A stretch of 14,523 nucleotides of DNA. Source: Chloroflexota bacterium. Its GTDB lineage: Bacteria > Chloroflexota > Dehalococcoidia > Tepidiformales > Tepidiformaceae. A program made the position numbers and the translations under genes. The notes beneath the pieces were generated by a model, which saw only the letters and a program-made list of their open reading frames with translations, was not told the origin of the DNA and searched no databases. The stretch spans positions 1-14,523 of the forward strand of contig CAUJEQ010000193.1 of the NCBI GenBank assembly GCA_963169135.1, written 5' to 3'. Positions 7,242 through 13,911 of the stretch are shown here, piece after piece. How positions within the stretch are numbered: the first letter of the stretch is position 1; every line of letters starts with the position of its first letter.

Positions 7242-7286
7242 GGTTGCTCTCCTTTCGATGTGAAGTCACCGTTCAAGACTCCAGGC

Positions 7287-7315
7287 GGCGCCCGCTTGTT
7301 CCCGTGCCGGGCGCC
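7287..7315 (-). terminator. GC-rich hairpin downstream of the flippase gene
   Basis: GGCGCCCG (7287-7294) pairs with CGGGCGCC (7308-7315) around a 13-base loop. It lies between the flippase stop and the secreted WPD-C gene on the same strand. No T tract follows on the minus strand, so it is at best a weak or factor-dependent terminator. Confidence 0.3.
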
Positions 7316-7393
7316 CCCATTACGCTTCCTTGCCCGTGGTCTGTGGCGCGGTTCACGCAGGAGGTTCAGCCCCTGGTGCGCCTCCCGGTCGTC

Positions 7394-8689
7394 CTATGCG
7401 CGTGCGACGATCCCTCGCAAGCGACGCACCAGCGTCCGGTAGTCCTGCACCTCGGCGGCGCCGAACCGGAAGATGTCCCGCGCCCGCAACCGCTCCGAGC
7501 GGGCGAATACCACCAGCCCGCCGAGGATGGCCAGGCTGTAGGCGATCGCGCTCGCCAGGGCCGCGCCATTGACGCCCATGGCCGGGATCAACAACGAAGC
7601 CAGCACCAGGTCGATGGCCAGCCCCGCTCCGGCAACCACCGACGACACCCACGGCATCCCCCGCTGATACGTGTAGAACCCCGCATACGACTGCGCAAGC
7701 CCGTACAACAGGACGCCCGGGAGGATGAAGCGCAGTGCGGTCGCCATGCCGCCGTAGTCCGCCGGGAATACCGCCTCCAGCACATCCGCAAGCAGAAACA
7801 GCCCCACGCAAATGATCCCCAGCAGGACCACCGTGTGCCGCATCACCCTCGTGGTGAGCGCTACCGCCTCCGACCGTTCGAGCGCACCGACCCGCGCGTA
7901 GGCCGCCAGCGCCAGAGACCCGCTCACCTGCCACACTGACTCGGCCATGTTCACAGCGATCGAGTAGACCGCCACACCTTCGCGCCCCTCGAAGTGCCGG
8001 ACCAGGAAGAGGTCGGCGCGATAGTTCAGGTACGAAATGCCGCTTGCCAGGCCGGCCACCAGCGCAAACTTCCCTATTCGCCCAATCAGCGCGCCATTGA
8101 GCGAAACAGCGCCTCGCAGCGCTATCCCGCCGGTAACCACCAGCGTCGTCACTGCCAACCACTGCCCCAGCGCGTACATCTCCAGTGCGACCGCAGGCGT
8201 CTTCGACCCGCCGGCGAGGAACGCGACCGCGATCGCGATCAGCGCGAATAATGGCGGACACACGAGCGCGAGGTTGTAGCGGACAAGTGATTCGCGGCCC
8301 AGGAACGTGCCCGCAACCACGCTGTTCACGATCACTGCTGCGCAAGCCGCGCCAATCGCCAGCGATTCCCGGCCGGCGTCGCCAGCGAGCACCTGGCCGG
8401 CGAAGAGGCCCGTGCCGATGGCGAGTGCCCCCAGCGACACACTGAGAATCCCCCCATTGAGCAGGGCCACTGGCGGTGGCTGCCGCTGGTTCGATACCTG
8501 GTACGCCGTCGCAGCGGTCAGCCCACCTGTTGCCGCATTCACGAACCCCACGACCGTGAGTCCCAGCACGAAGGCGCCGTAGTTGCTGGCCCCCATCTGG
8601 TTCGTGCAGAACAGCACGATGCCAAGGGCCACGGCAAGGTTCACGCCGCGGAACAGGAACGCGATGATACCGCCGTAGGCGATCGACAT
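7394..8689 (-). CDS. oligosaccharide/polysaccharide flippase-type membrane protein (MOP superfamily)
   Basis: The protein has 431 residues and about 12 hydrophobic helices, the size and layout of Wzx/RfbX-type flippases of the MOP superfamily, which move lipid-linked sugars across the membrane. The N-terminus (FLFRGVNLAVALGIVLFCTNQMG, then SNYGAFVLGLTVVGFVNAATGG) has the family pattern in which helix 1 is followed by a G-x-x-x-Y-G-x-F/W motif and helix 2. A central RADLFLVRHFEG segment follows helix 7 and matches the D-x-F/L-hhG position of this family. A short basic tail ends the protein. The ATG at 8689 has either AGGA about eight bases upstream or a leaderless promoter. No glycosyltransferases are nearby, so the substrate is unknown. 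The gene lies between two secreted-protein genes; a link to cell-surface glycan is plausible but unproven. Confidence 0.82.
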   Translation of the reverse strand: MSIAYGGIIAFLFRGVNLAVALGIVLFCTNQMGASNYGAFVLGLTVVGFVNAATGGLTAATAYQVSNQRQPPPVALLNGGILSVSLGALAIGTGLFAGQVLAGDAGRESLAIGAACAAVIVNSVVAGTFLGRESLVRYNLALVCPPLFALIAIAVAFLAGGSKTPAVALEMYALGQWLAVTTLVVTGGIALRGAVSLNGALIGRIGKFALVAGLASGISYLNYRADLFLVRHFEGREGVAVYSIAVNMAESVWQVSGSLALAAYARVGALERSEAVALTTRVMRHTVVLLGIICVGLFLLADVLEAVFPADYGGMATALRFILPGVLLYGLAQSYAGFYTYQRGMPWVSSVVAGAGLAIDLVLASLLIPAMGVNGAALASAIAYSLAILGGLVVFARSERLRARDIFRFGAAEVQDYRTLVRRLRGIVARA

Positions 8690-8695
8690 GCGCTA

Positions 8696-8724
8696 ATCCT
8701 AGGTCGAGTTCCCGAGCGTGCCAG
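8696..8724 (-). promoter_or_regulatory. predicted promoter of the flippase gene, possibly leaderless
   Basis: On the minus strand CTGGCA (8719-8724), a 17-base spacer and TAGGAT (8696-8701) are followed by six bases and the ATG. Transcription would start at or next to the start codon. The same bases contain AGGA, which could instead act as a ribosome site on a longer transcript. It lies just downstream of the terminator of the preceding gene. Confidence 0.4.
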
Positions 8725-8737
8725 TTGCGGGCAACGA

Positions 8738-8767
8738 GAAAGGCGCCCGCCGGAGCGAGCGCCTTTC
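8738..8767 (-). terminator. hairpin terminator after the SDQP-repeat protein gene
   Basis: GAAAGGCGC (8738-8746) pairs perfectly with GCGCCTTTC (8759-8767); inner CGC/GCG pairs extend the stem to leave a four-base loop. It lies 20 bases past the stop at 8788. The minus-strand continuation TTTCTCGTT is moderately T-rich, so intrinsic termination is likely. Confidence 0.65.
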
Positions 8768-8787
8768 GTAAGTATTGCCTGTCGCCT

Positions 8788-10365
8788 CTAGTTGCCGAAG
8801 CCGTTGTAGAGACCGTCGTTGTCGCCCTGGTTCAAGTCGTTCGTGGCATTGGCAATCGCAATGATCGGCTGATCGCTCGTGATCGTCATGCCGCCCCAGA
8901 AACAGGTGGGGTTCGCCCCGAACCCGTTATCCGCATCGGCATTCTGGTAGAAGATGAACGAACCCGTGATCGTCTTCGTGGTCGTGTAGGTTGCCGGGGC
9001 GTTGCAGCCCGGGGCCGTGTTCGACGTGTCGTTGATCGCCGTGATGGTGACGTTGGCCGTGCCGCCGTTCGCCACGCTCACGCTCACCCACGTGTTGTAC
9101 CCGCTGAAGCTGCCCGTCCGGTACGCCCGGCGGAAAATCAGCGGAAGCTTCGCGGTGGTGGTTGCCCGCACCGTCGGTACACCGTTCACGGCCGTGTACA
9201 GGTCCGTGTCGATGAAGCTCCCGGGCGAGGTCATCTTCGAGCGGAAGAGCACCGCGGCGAGCGGCTGGTCGCTGGTGATCGTCGCCGCACCGACGAAGCC
9301 CTCGGGGATTCCACCCGTCGCTTCGTACACGCTGTGGCTGGCCGTCCCATTTGCCGGGATGTTCAGCGTCACGCTGTAGTTCCCGGTGTTTCCGGCGTAG
9401 TTGATGGTCGCCGTCGCGGCCGCGTTGTTCGGGTTCGAAAGCAGATACTGGGTGTAGAAACCACTGATCTTGGCTGCCAACGGCATCGAGATCGTGGTGC
9501 CCAGGTCGCTCGTGCCGCCCTCGACAACAAATCCGTCGTACGAAGCGAGTTTGCGCAGACCGCTGCTTAAATACGCATCGACGCCCACCGTGATGGTCGA
9601 GGTCGTCGTGCTGACCGTCGCCGCCATGATCGAGTTGGCCGTGCTGGCTGGCATCGGGATGGCCCCGTCGACCGCTGTCGGCGCGAAGCTCACCTGGCCG
9701 CCGACCGGTATCCGGTAGCCGCCGCCGGCGCATGCCGCCGCGCCCGAGCCCGAGTCGGATACAGGCGCCTTCGCGCCGCCCGGGAACGAGTACAGGATCG
9801 TGACACACGCTTCCGAGGTACCCGTGTTCGCAATCGCGAAGCGGGTGTTGTAGGTCGCCGAAAGCGCGTTCGCGACATATGGCAGCGTGACCTTGGTGCC
9901 GCCCGTCGGATAGGCATTGTGGATCGAGTAGGACTTCACGAAGGTGTTCGAGGTGATGTCCCGGGAGAGCAGTGCGTTAATTGGCTGGTCGCTCGAGATC
10001 ACACCAACACCGCGGAAGCCCGGAGTGAGCCCGGTATTGATCGCCTGGGCGAACACACGCGTCCCTCCCGGAGGCACGTTGGCGTACACCACCGTGGCCG
10101 ACGGGATCTGCACGCCCTGCGGCGTGTAGATGTCCATCACAATGGTTGCGGGGGCGGTGCCATTGTTCTGGGCAATCGAACTCGTGTTTTCCTTGCTATT
10201 GGGGAGCAGGGCGGGGAGGACGGCGACGTGATCGAAGCCTCGGCCCCCGGTCAGTTCCTGCCGGTTGCCCGTCGTGCTGCCAGCACTCGCTACAGCCGCC
10301 GGGATAAGGGTCAGAGCGCCGAGCACTGCAACGAGCGCCAGCCGCCGGATCGGAATTCGCTCCAT
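8788..10365 (-). CDS. secreted four-repeat beta-rich surface protein with SDQP motifs, function unknown
   Basis: The frame is open to 10479, but the ATG at 10363-10365 is the likely start: GAGGAGAAAA lies just upstream, and the product (525 residues) begins with a signal peptide, MERIPIRRLALVAVLGALTL then PAAVASA, cleaved near residue 28. The mature part is rich in Thr, Ser, Ala, Asn and Gly. Four related units can be aligned, about residues 45-135, 159-265, 292-375 and 407-505. Each starts with a short hydrophobic LP strand and has an N-x-G/N-T/A-x-x-A turn-strand and a middle I/V-P-x-G-G/T turn. Three end in (S/T)SDQP(I/L)xA at about 125, 365 and 497; the second unit has lost SDQP. The pattern suggests Ig-like beta-sandwiches on the cell surface. 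No anchor, LPXTG or S-layer motif is seen. Five to six cysteines fall in units 2 and 4 only. Confidence 0.8.
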   Translation of the reverse strand: MERIPIRRLALVAVLGALTLIPAAVASAGSTTGNRQELTGGRGFDHVAVLPALLPNSKENTSSIAQNNGTAPATIVMDIYTPQGVQIPSATVVYANVPPGGTRVFAQAINTGLTPGFRGVGVISSDQPINALLSRDITSNTFVKSYSIHNAYPTGGTKVTLPYVANALSATYNTRFAIANTGTSEACVTILYSFPGGAKAPVSDSGSGAAACAGGGYRIPVGGQVSFAPTAVDGAIPMPASTANSIMAATVSTTTSTITVGVDAYLSSGLRKLASYDGFVVEGGTSDLGTTISMPLAAKISGFYTQYLLSNPNNAAATATINYAGNTGNYSVTLNIPANGTASHSVYEATGGIPEGFVGAATITSDQPLAAVLFRSKMTSPGSFIDTDLYTAVNGVPTVRATTTAKLPLIFRRAYRTGSFSGYNTWVSVSVANGGTANVTITAINDTSNTAPGCNAPATYTTTKTITGSFIFYQNADADNGFGANPTCFWGGMTITSDQPIIAIANATNDLNQGDNDGLYNGFGN

Positions 10366-10388
10366 GAATTTTCTCCTCATCAATCGGC

Positions 10389-10418
10389 AGTGTAGGAACC
10401 GCGTAGAAGTAGGGTCAA
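10389..10418 (-). promoter_or_regulatory. predicted promoter of the SDQP-repeat protein gene
   Basis: On the minus strand TTGACC (10413-10418), an 18-base spacer and TACACT (10389-10394) precede the ATG at 10365 by 23 bases. The resulting short leader contains the GAGGAGA ribosome site (about 10372-10378), so a complete expression signal is visible. Confidence 0.5.
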
Positions 10419-10496
10419 CGAATAGCGGCCCGGGGCGTGGGAGTAGCGTGTAAACGGTCTGTAACTTTTGACGGGCCACCCCCTTGAGGACGAGGC

Positions 10497-10583
10497 TTAC
10501 GTGAACTGGTTCAGCCCCTGGAACAGGAGCACGATTGCAGCCGCACCGCCGACCATGATCAGCACCAGCTTCGTCCCGTTCAC
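10497..10583 (-). CDS. possible 28-residue single-helix membrane peptide
   Basis: A GTG at 10581-10583 opens a 28-codon frame ending in TAA. The peptide starts MNGTK, has one unbroken hydrophobic stretch LVLIMVGGAAAIVLLF at residues 6-21, and ends QGLNQFT. A charged Lys before the helix and a polar tail after it are what a one-pass membrane peptide should look like. It lies 24 bases after the stop of the alpha/beta hydrolase gene on the same strand and would be the fourth gene of that operon. The in-frame TAG of the hydrolase lies only nine codons upstream, so a read-through tail is also imaginable. No clear ribosome site is present, only GGCAGA about ten bases upstream. At this length a chance open frame cannot be excluded; the clean helix is the main evidence. 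Confidence 0.4.
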   Translation of the reverse strand: MNGTKLVLIMVGGAAAIVLLFQGLNQFT

Positions 10584-10607
10584 GGCGTCAGTCTGCCACG
10601 TTCCGCG

Positions 10608-11261
10608 CTAATGCGCGGCCCCAGCCCCGCGTCCGGCTGGCCGGTCAACCAGTCCCCGCAGGAACTCCGTTACCCGATCCACGCCATCCAGCCATGCCTG
10701 CTCCGGGGCCGCGCCCTTCCGCTCGAGGTCATGGTTCCCACCTTCAATCCAGGCCAACTGTATCCCGTCCGCGAGTTCGTAGTCCGAGACCTCGCCCTGG
10801 CGCCCGAAGGGGTCGTTCGATCCCTGTACGATCAGCGCCGGTGTTGCCAGGGTCCTGAGATGGGCGATTCGGGGCTTTTCTGGCCTGCCGGGCGCGTGGA
10901 ACGGGTATCCGAGGCACACCAGTGCGGCAGCGCCGACTTCGTCCGCAACCATGCTCGCGATCCGGCCGCCCATCGACTTCCCGCCGACCGCCGCGCCCGG
11001 CCACCGGCCGGCCGCGTCTCGCCAGGTGTCGAGGAGCACGGTTTCGCGGTCGGGCGGCCGCTTGGTTCCGTCCTGTCGCCGCTGCCGCATGTACGGAAAC
11101 TCGAACCGCACCACCCGCACCGCCCGCTCAGCCAATGCTGTCGCCCACCAGTTCATGAACCGCGAGTCCATCGGCGCGCCTGCGCCATGCGCCAGCACAA
11201 GGGTAATCTCTGCCCCGGCCGGCCCATCCTCGGTGAACACGAGGTCCGGCGACGCCACCAC
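10608..11261 (-). CDS. alpha/beta hydrolase, KANL3/TEX30-like
   Basis: The 217-residue product matches the small alpha/beta-hydrolase family related to KANL3/TEX30 (dienelactone hydrolase-like). Strand 3 and the oxyanion region give LVLAHGAGAPMDS at about residues 21-33. The nucleophile elbow is GGKSMGGR at 93-100 with Ser96. The acid is Asp150 in VQGSNDPFG, and His177 in IEGGNHDLE completes the triad. The protein is close to full length for the family with no lid domain; the last 15 residues, rich in Gly and Ala, are probably disordered. The natural substrate is unknown for the bacterial family, and esterase or thioesterase activity is only inferred. The start is a GTG two bases after the glpX stop, so translation is probably coupled. 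A second GTG one codon later is equally possible. Confidence 0.85.
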   Translation of the reverse strand: MVASPDLVFTEDGPAGAEITLVLAHGAGAPMDSRFMNWWATALAERAVRVVRFEFPYMRQRRQDGTKRPPDRETVLLDTWRDAAGRWPGAAVGGKSMGGRIASMVADEVGAAALVCLGYPFHAPGRPEKPRIAHLRTLATPALIVQGSNDPFGRQGEVSDYELADGIQLAWIEGGNHDLERKGAAPEQAWLDGVDRVTEFLRGLVDRPAGRGAGAAH

Positions 11262-11263
11262 CG

Positions 11264-12253
11264 TCAGTTCACCGTCGCGTTGATGCCCTGCAACTTCCGC
11301 CAGTGGTGCTCCGTCCGGATCCGCCGCACCGTCCCCGAACGCGACCGCATCACGAGCGACTCGCTCACGGCTCCGCCGGGCACGTATTCGACGCCCTTCA
11401 GCAGTTCACCTGTAGTCACGCCGCTCGCCGCGAACATGCAGTCGTCTCCACGCACCAGGTCTTCGAGCATCAACACCTGGTGGACGTCCAGGCCCCGCTT
11501 TACGGCAAGCTCGCGGTCGTCGTCGTGCCGCGGCCAGAGCCGTCCCTGGAAGTCTCCGCCAACGCACTTTAACGCTACCGCCGCTATGACTCCCTCGGTC
11601 GAGCCGCCGATGCCCAGCATCATGTCCACGCCCGAGCCAGGGATCGCCGCTGAAACGGCCGCCGGCGCGTCGCCGTCCGTGATGAACTTGATGCGAGCGC
11701 CCGCGGCGCGGACCTGGTCCGCAATCTCCGTGTTCCGGTCCCGGTCCAGGATGATGACCGTCACTTCCTCGACTGCGATGCCCTTGGCCGTCGCCACCTG
11801 GGCGATGTTCCAGGCCACCGGGGCATTCAGGTCGATCATCCCGCGCGCAGCCGGCCCAACTGCGATCTTCTCCATGTAGAAGATGTCGAATGGGTTGTAC
11901 ATGGTCCCCCGGGGCGAACAGGCGATCACTGCCACCGCCCCGGGCCGCCCCATCGCCGTCAGGCGAGTCCCTTCCAGGGGGTCTACTGCGACATCGACCT
12001 GGGGGCCGCGGCCGTTCCCGACCCGTTCGCCATTGAACAGCATCGGCGCTTCATCCTTCTCGCCCTCGCCGATGACCACGATCCCGTCCATATCCACGGT
12101 GTCGAGCATCATCCGCATCGCGGATACGGCAGCCCCGTCGGCAGCGTTCTTGTCGCCGCGGCCCACCCAGCGGGCGGCCGCCAGGGCGGCCGCCTCGGTC
12201 GTCCGCACCAGCTCCATCGCGATGTTTCGGTCGGGGACCTGTTCGTTTCTCAC
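11264..12253 (-). CDS. glpX: class II fructose-1,6-bisphosphatase
   Basis: The 329-residue product is a full-length GlpX-type fructose-1,6-bisphosphatase, a metal-dependent cytoplasmic enzyme that removes the 1-phosphate of fructose 1,6-bisphosphate in gluconeogenesis; relatives also act on sedoheptulose bisphosphate. Diagnostic motifs are DGIVVIGEGEKDEAPM at about residues 56-71 and VDPLEGTR at 90-97, which carry the metal-binding and catalytic acidic residues. ITDGDAPAAV and GIGGSTEGVIAAVALKC follow in the substrate-binding half. The start is GTG at 12251-12253, overlapping the stop of the HD-domain gene as GTGA. The next gene starts two bases after the stop. The compact arrangement means one transcript. 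Whether the enzyme is bifunctional FBPase/SBPase cannot be told, since no Calvin-cycle gene is in the window. Confidence 0.96.
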   Translation of the reverse strand: MRNEQVPDRNIAMELVRTTEAAALAAARWVGRGDKNAADGAAVSAMRMMLDTVDMDGIVVIGEGEKDEAPMLFNGERVGNGRGPQVDVAVDPLEGTRLTAMGRPGAVAVIACSPRGTMYNPFDIFYMEKIAVGPAARGMIDLNAPVAWNIAQVATAKGIAVEEVTVIILDRDRNTEIADQVRAAGARIKFITDGDAPAAVSAAIPGSGVDMMLGIGGSTEGVIAAVALKCVGGDFQGRLWPRHDDDRELAVKRGLDVHQVLMLEDLVRGDDCMFAASGVTTGELLKGVEYVPGGAVSESLVMRSRSGTVRRIRTEHHWRKLQGINATVN

Positions 12254-12807
12254 GGATTCACTCCCAGCTGTTCTGCCACCGGCTTCAGCGCTTCCGCCAC
12301 GAACCGGATGTGTTCGTCCAATTCGACGCCCAGGTCGCGGGCGCCGTTCACCAGGTCTTCACGGCGGACCGTCCGGGCAAACGCCTTATCCTTCATCTTC
12401 TTCCGTACCGATGCCGGCTCAATCGCCGAAAGAGACCTGTCGGGCTTCACCAGCGTGCAGGCGATGACGAAGCCGCTCAGCTCGTCGCACGCGTAGATGG
12501 CCCGGTCCATTCGCGACGTGTACTCCATGCCCAGGAACGGAGCGTGGCAGAGGATCGCGTAGCGAATATCCTCCGGCACGCCGCGCGCCGCAAGCAGCTT
12601 CGAACCTTCCTTTGGGTGGAGGTCCTCCGTCGGATGGATCTCCCAGTCGAAGTCGTGCAGCAGGCCAGTGATGCCCCACTTCTCCTCGTCTTCGTGGAGC
12701 AGCCGCGCGTAGGCCCGCATCGTCGCTTCCACGGCGATGCCGTGCTTACGCGTCCGCTCCTCCTGCGAATACTCGAGGAGGATGTCCCAGGCGTTCTCTC
12801 GGTGCAT
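12250..12807 (-). CDS. HD-domain metal-dependent phosphohydrolase
   Basis: The 185-residue protein is a single HD domain of the short, stand-alone bacterial type. Metal-site residues appear in order: His22 in RKHGIAVEA, the HD pair His51-Asp52 in GLLHDFDWEIHP, His88 in AILCHAPF and Asp108 in YACDELSGF. The family contains nucleotide phosphohydrolases and phosphodiesterases; the substrate cannot be derived. The C-terminal 60 residues (KPDRSLSAIEPASVRKKMKDKAFART) form a helical lysine-rich segment found in relatives of this kind. The ATG is preceded by GGAGGAGG with ideal spacing, so it is probably the first and best-translated gene of the operon. Its stop overlaps the GlpX start by four bases. 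Confidence 0.87.
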   Translation of the reverse strand: MHRENAWDILLEYSQEERTRKHGIAVEATMRAYARLLHEDEEKWGITGLLHDFDWEIHPTEDLHPKEGSKLLAARGVPEDIRYAILCHAPFLGMEYTSRMDRAIYACDELSGFVIACTLVKPDRSLSAIEPASVRKKMKDKAFARTVRREDLVNGARDLGVELDEHIRFVAEALKPVAEQLGVNP

Positions 12808-12841
12808 CTCCTCCTCCTCTCGCCATCGCGCTTGCGCAGGA

Positions 12842-12871
12842 ATGGTAGCGAGTGGCGGCCGAACATACCAA
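12842..12871 (-). promoter_or_regulatory. tentative promoter of the HD-glpX-hydrolase operon
   Basis: On the minus strand TTGGTA (12866-12871), 18 bases and TACCAT (12842-12847) precede the HD gene by 34 bases. The -35 match is weak. The leader holds the strong GGAGGAGG ribosome site. The remaining upstream sequence to 12972 shows no other element. Confidence 0.3.
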
Positions 12872-12972
12872 GGCCATCATGGGCTCGTCCGAGTTAGCCG
12901 TCCCGGGCAGGCCGCGCGTTGCCGGTACCAGCGGCTCGATCCTGTCGTCGCGCGATGGGGCGAGCCAATTAC

Positions 12973-12990
12973 ACTCCCGGGTACGGGAGT
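12973..12990 (-). terminator. hairpin directly after the 8-TM gene
   Basis: ACTCCCG (12973-12979) pairs with CGGGAGT (12984-12990) around a four-base loop. It starts one base after the TAA of the minus-strand gene. No T tract follows (GTAATTGGC), so it may be a weak terminator or an mRNA 3'-end stabilising stem. Confidence 0.4.
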
Positions 12991-12991
12991 C

Positions 12992-13825
12992 TTAGACGGG
13001 CCGCCCGGTCAGGAACATCAGCCCCTTCGCCAGCACCTCGCCAACGAACACCGCGCCCATCGCGATGTAGAGCAGCCCTGTCGCGCTCTGCATCGCCTTG
13101 ATCTGCGTGGTCTTGAGCGACAGCACCCCGAGGATAATCGGGAACACCAGCCCGACCCCGATGCGGAGGTAGAGCGCGGGGTTCGCAAATATCCCCACAT
13201 CCACCGGGCTCGCCGGAGTAGGGGTTTCGCGCACTGGCACCGCCAGGTTTACTGCCAGCACCACCACCTGGAAGCCGAGGGCGGCCAGCAGCACCACCGC
13301 AAGGTCGCGTAGGGGCCACGGCGGCAGTGCTCCTTCAGTCAGGTACCAGTGCCCCCAAACCATCGCGACAGAGACGGCTCCCAGTGCCAACGTCCCACCA
13401 ATGAGGGCAATCAACGCCGCCGGGAACCCCCATGTCGGTGGCGCGACCATCACCGCCAGGAGCACCACCGCTATCACCCCCGCAACGGATCCTGCAATCC
13501 CAAACAACCGCCCGATCGGGTCCCAGCCCATGAACACGCAAAACATGTAGACCGCACTCGTGATGATTACCACCATCAGCGCCCGCTTCATCTCCGGAAA
13601 CGTGCCGGGGTCGAGACGGTAGCCATCCACCTCGGTGCCGAGCGCAATCGCGCCGGCCGTCCAGTAAGCAAGTCCCGCTGTGATCGCGACGCAGAGCGCC
13701 ATGGTCATCACGAATCCGCGCGTCACGCCCCCGCGCAGGTCGCTCCCGAGCGTTATCCAGAGGCTTCCGATGGCGAGTTCGACGAGGATGAGAAGGAGGG
13801 TGTAGGGCAGCGCCTCGACATTCAC
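12992..13825 (-). CDS. eight-helix membrane protein with GHWYL motif, function unknown
   Basis: About 277 residues with roughly eight hydrophobic helices, near residues 5-27, 38-60, 84-103, 107-129, 134-158, 172-196, 219-238 and 245-268 of the product. The loop after helix 5 carries GHWYLTEGALPPWPL at about 158-172. A soluble Pro/Thr-rich loop (VRETPTPASPVD) separates helices 6 and 7, and the C-terminus is GEVLAKGLMFLTGRPV. I have a faint recollection of GHWYL-containing membrane proteins of unknown role in other bacteria, but I cannot name a family. The His in a Trp/Tyr setting next to the membrane could bind metal or heme; that is speculation. TTG at 13828 and GTG at 13825 are both possible starts; I favour GTG because a promoter places the transcript start on its first base. 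No ribosome site is visible. Confidence 0.72.
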   Translation of the reverse strand: MNVEALPYTLLLILVELAIGSLWITLGSDLRGGVTRGFVMTMALCVAITAGLAYWTAGAIALGTEVDGYRLDPGTFPEMKRALMVVIITSAVYMFCVFMGWDPIGRLFGIAGSVAGVIAVVLLAVMVAPPTWGFPAALIALIGGTLALGAVSVAMVWGHWYLTEGALPPWPLRDLAVVLLAALGFQVVVLAVNLAVPVRETPTPASPVDVGIFANPALYLRIGVGLVFPIILGVLSLKTTQIKAMQSATGLLYIAMGAVFVGEVLAKGLMFLTGRPV

Positions 13826-13831
13826 CAATCG

Positions 13832-13860
13832 AGTGTAGGACGGCCGCCCCTACCCGTCAG
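13832..13860 (-). promoter_or_regulatory. predicted leaderless promoter of the 8-TM gene
   Basis: On the minus strand CTGACG (13855-13860), 17 bases and TACACT (13832-13837) are followed by six bases and GTG at 13825. Transcription is expected at about seven bases past the -10, on the G of that start codon. The absence of any ribosome site agrees with a leaderless message. Confidence 0.5.
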
Positions 13861-13863
13861 TGA

Positions 13864-13903
13864 CGGCGGGTGGCCGGCAAGGGAAAGCCCCGGCCACCCG
13901 CCG
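13864..13903 (-). terminator. 14-bp perfect stem after the acyl-CoA synthetase gene
   Basis: CGGCGGGTGGCCGG (13864-13877) pairs without mismatch with CCGGCCACCCGCCG (13890-13903) around a 12-base loop. It begins eight bases after the synthetase stop. It lacks a following T tract and ends three bases before the -35 of the next gene. It is probably a terminator or end-protecting stem. Confidence 0.5.
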
Positions 13904-13911
13904 CGAGCGGG

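Noticed and set aside
7353..8345. 330-codon open frame on the minus strand in another frame of the flippase gene
   Set aside because: Arg/Gly/Ala-rich and non-hydrophobic shadow of the true 12-helix frame.
10366..10479. 38-residue N-terminal extension of the SDQP protein
   Set aside because: It lies over the promoter and ribosome site and would bury the signal peptide.
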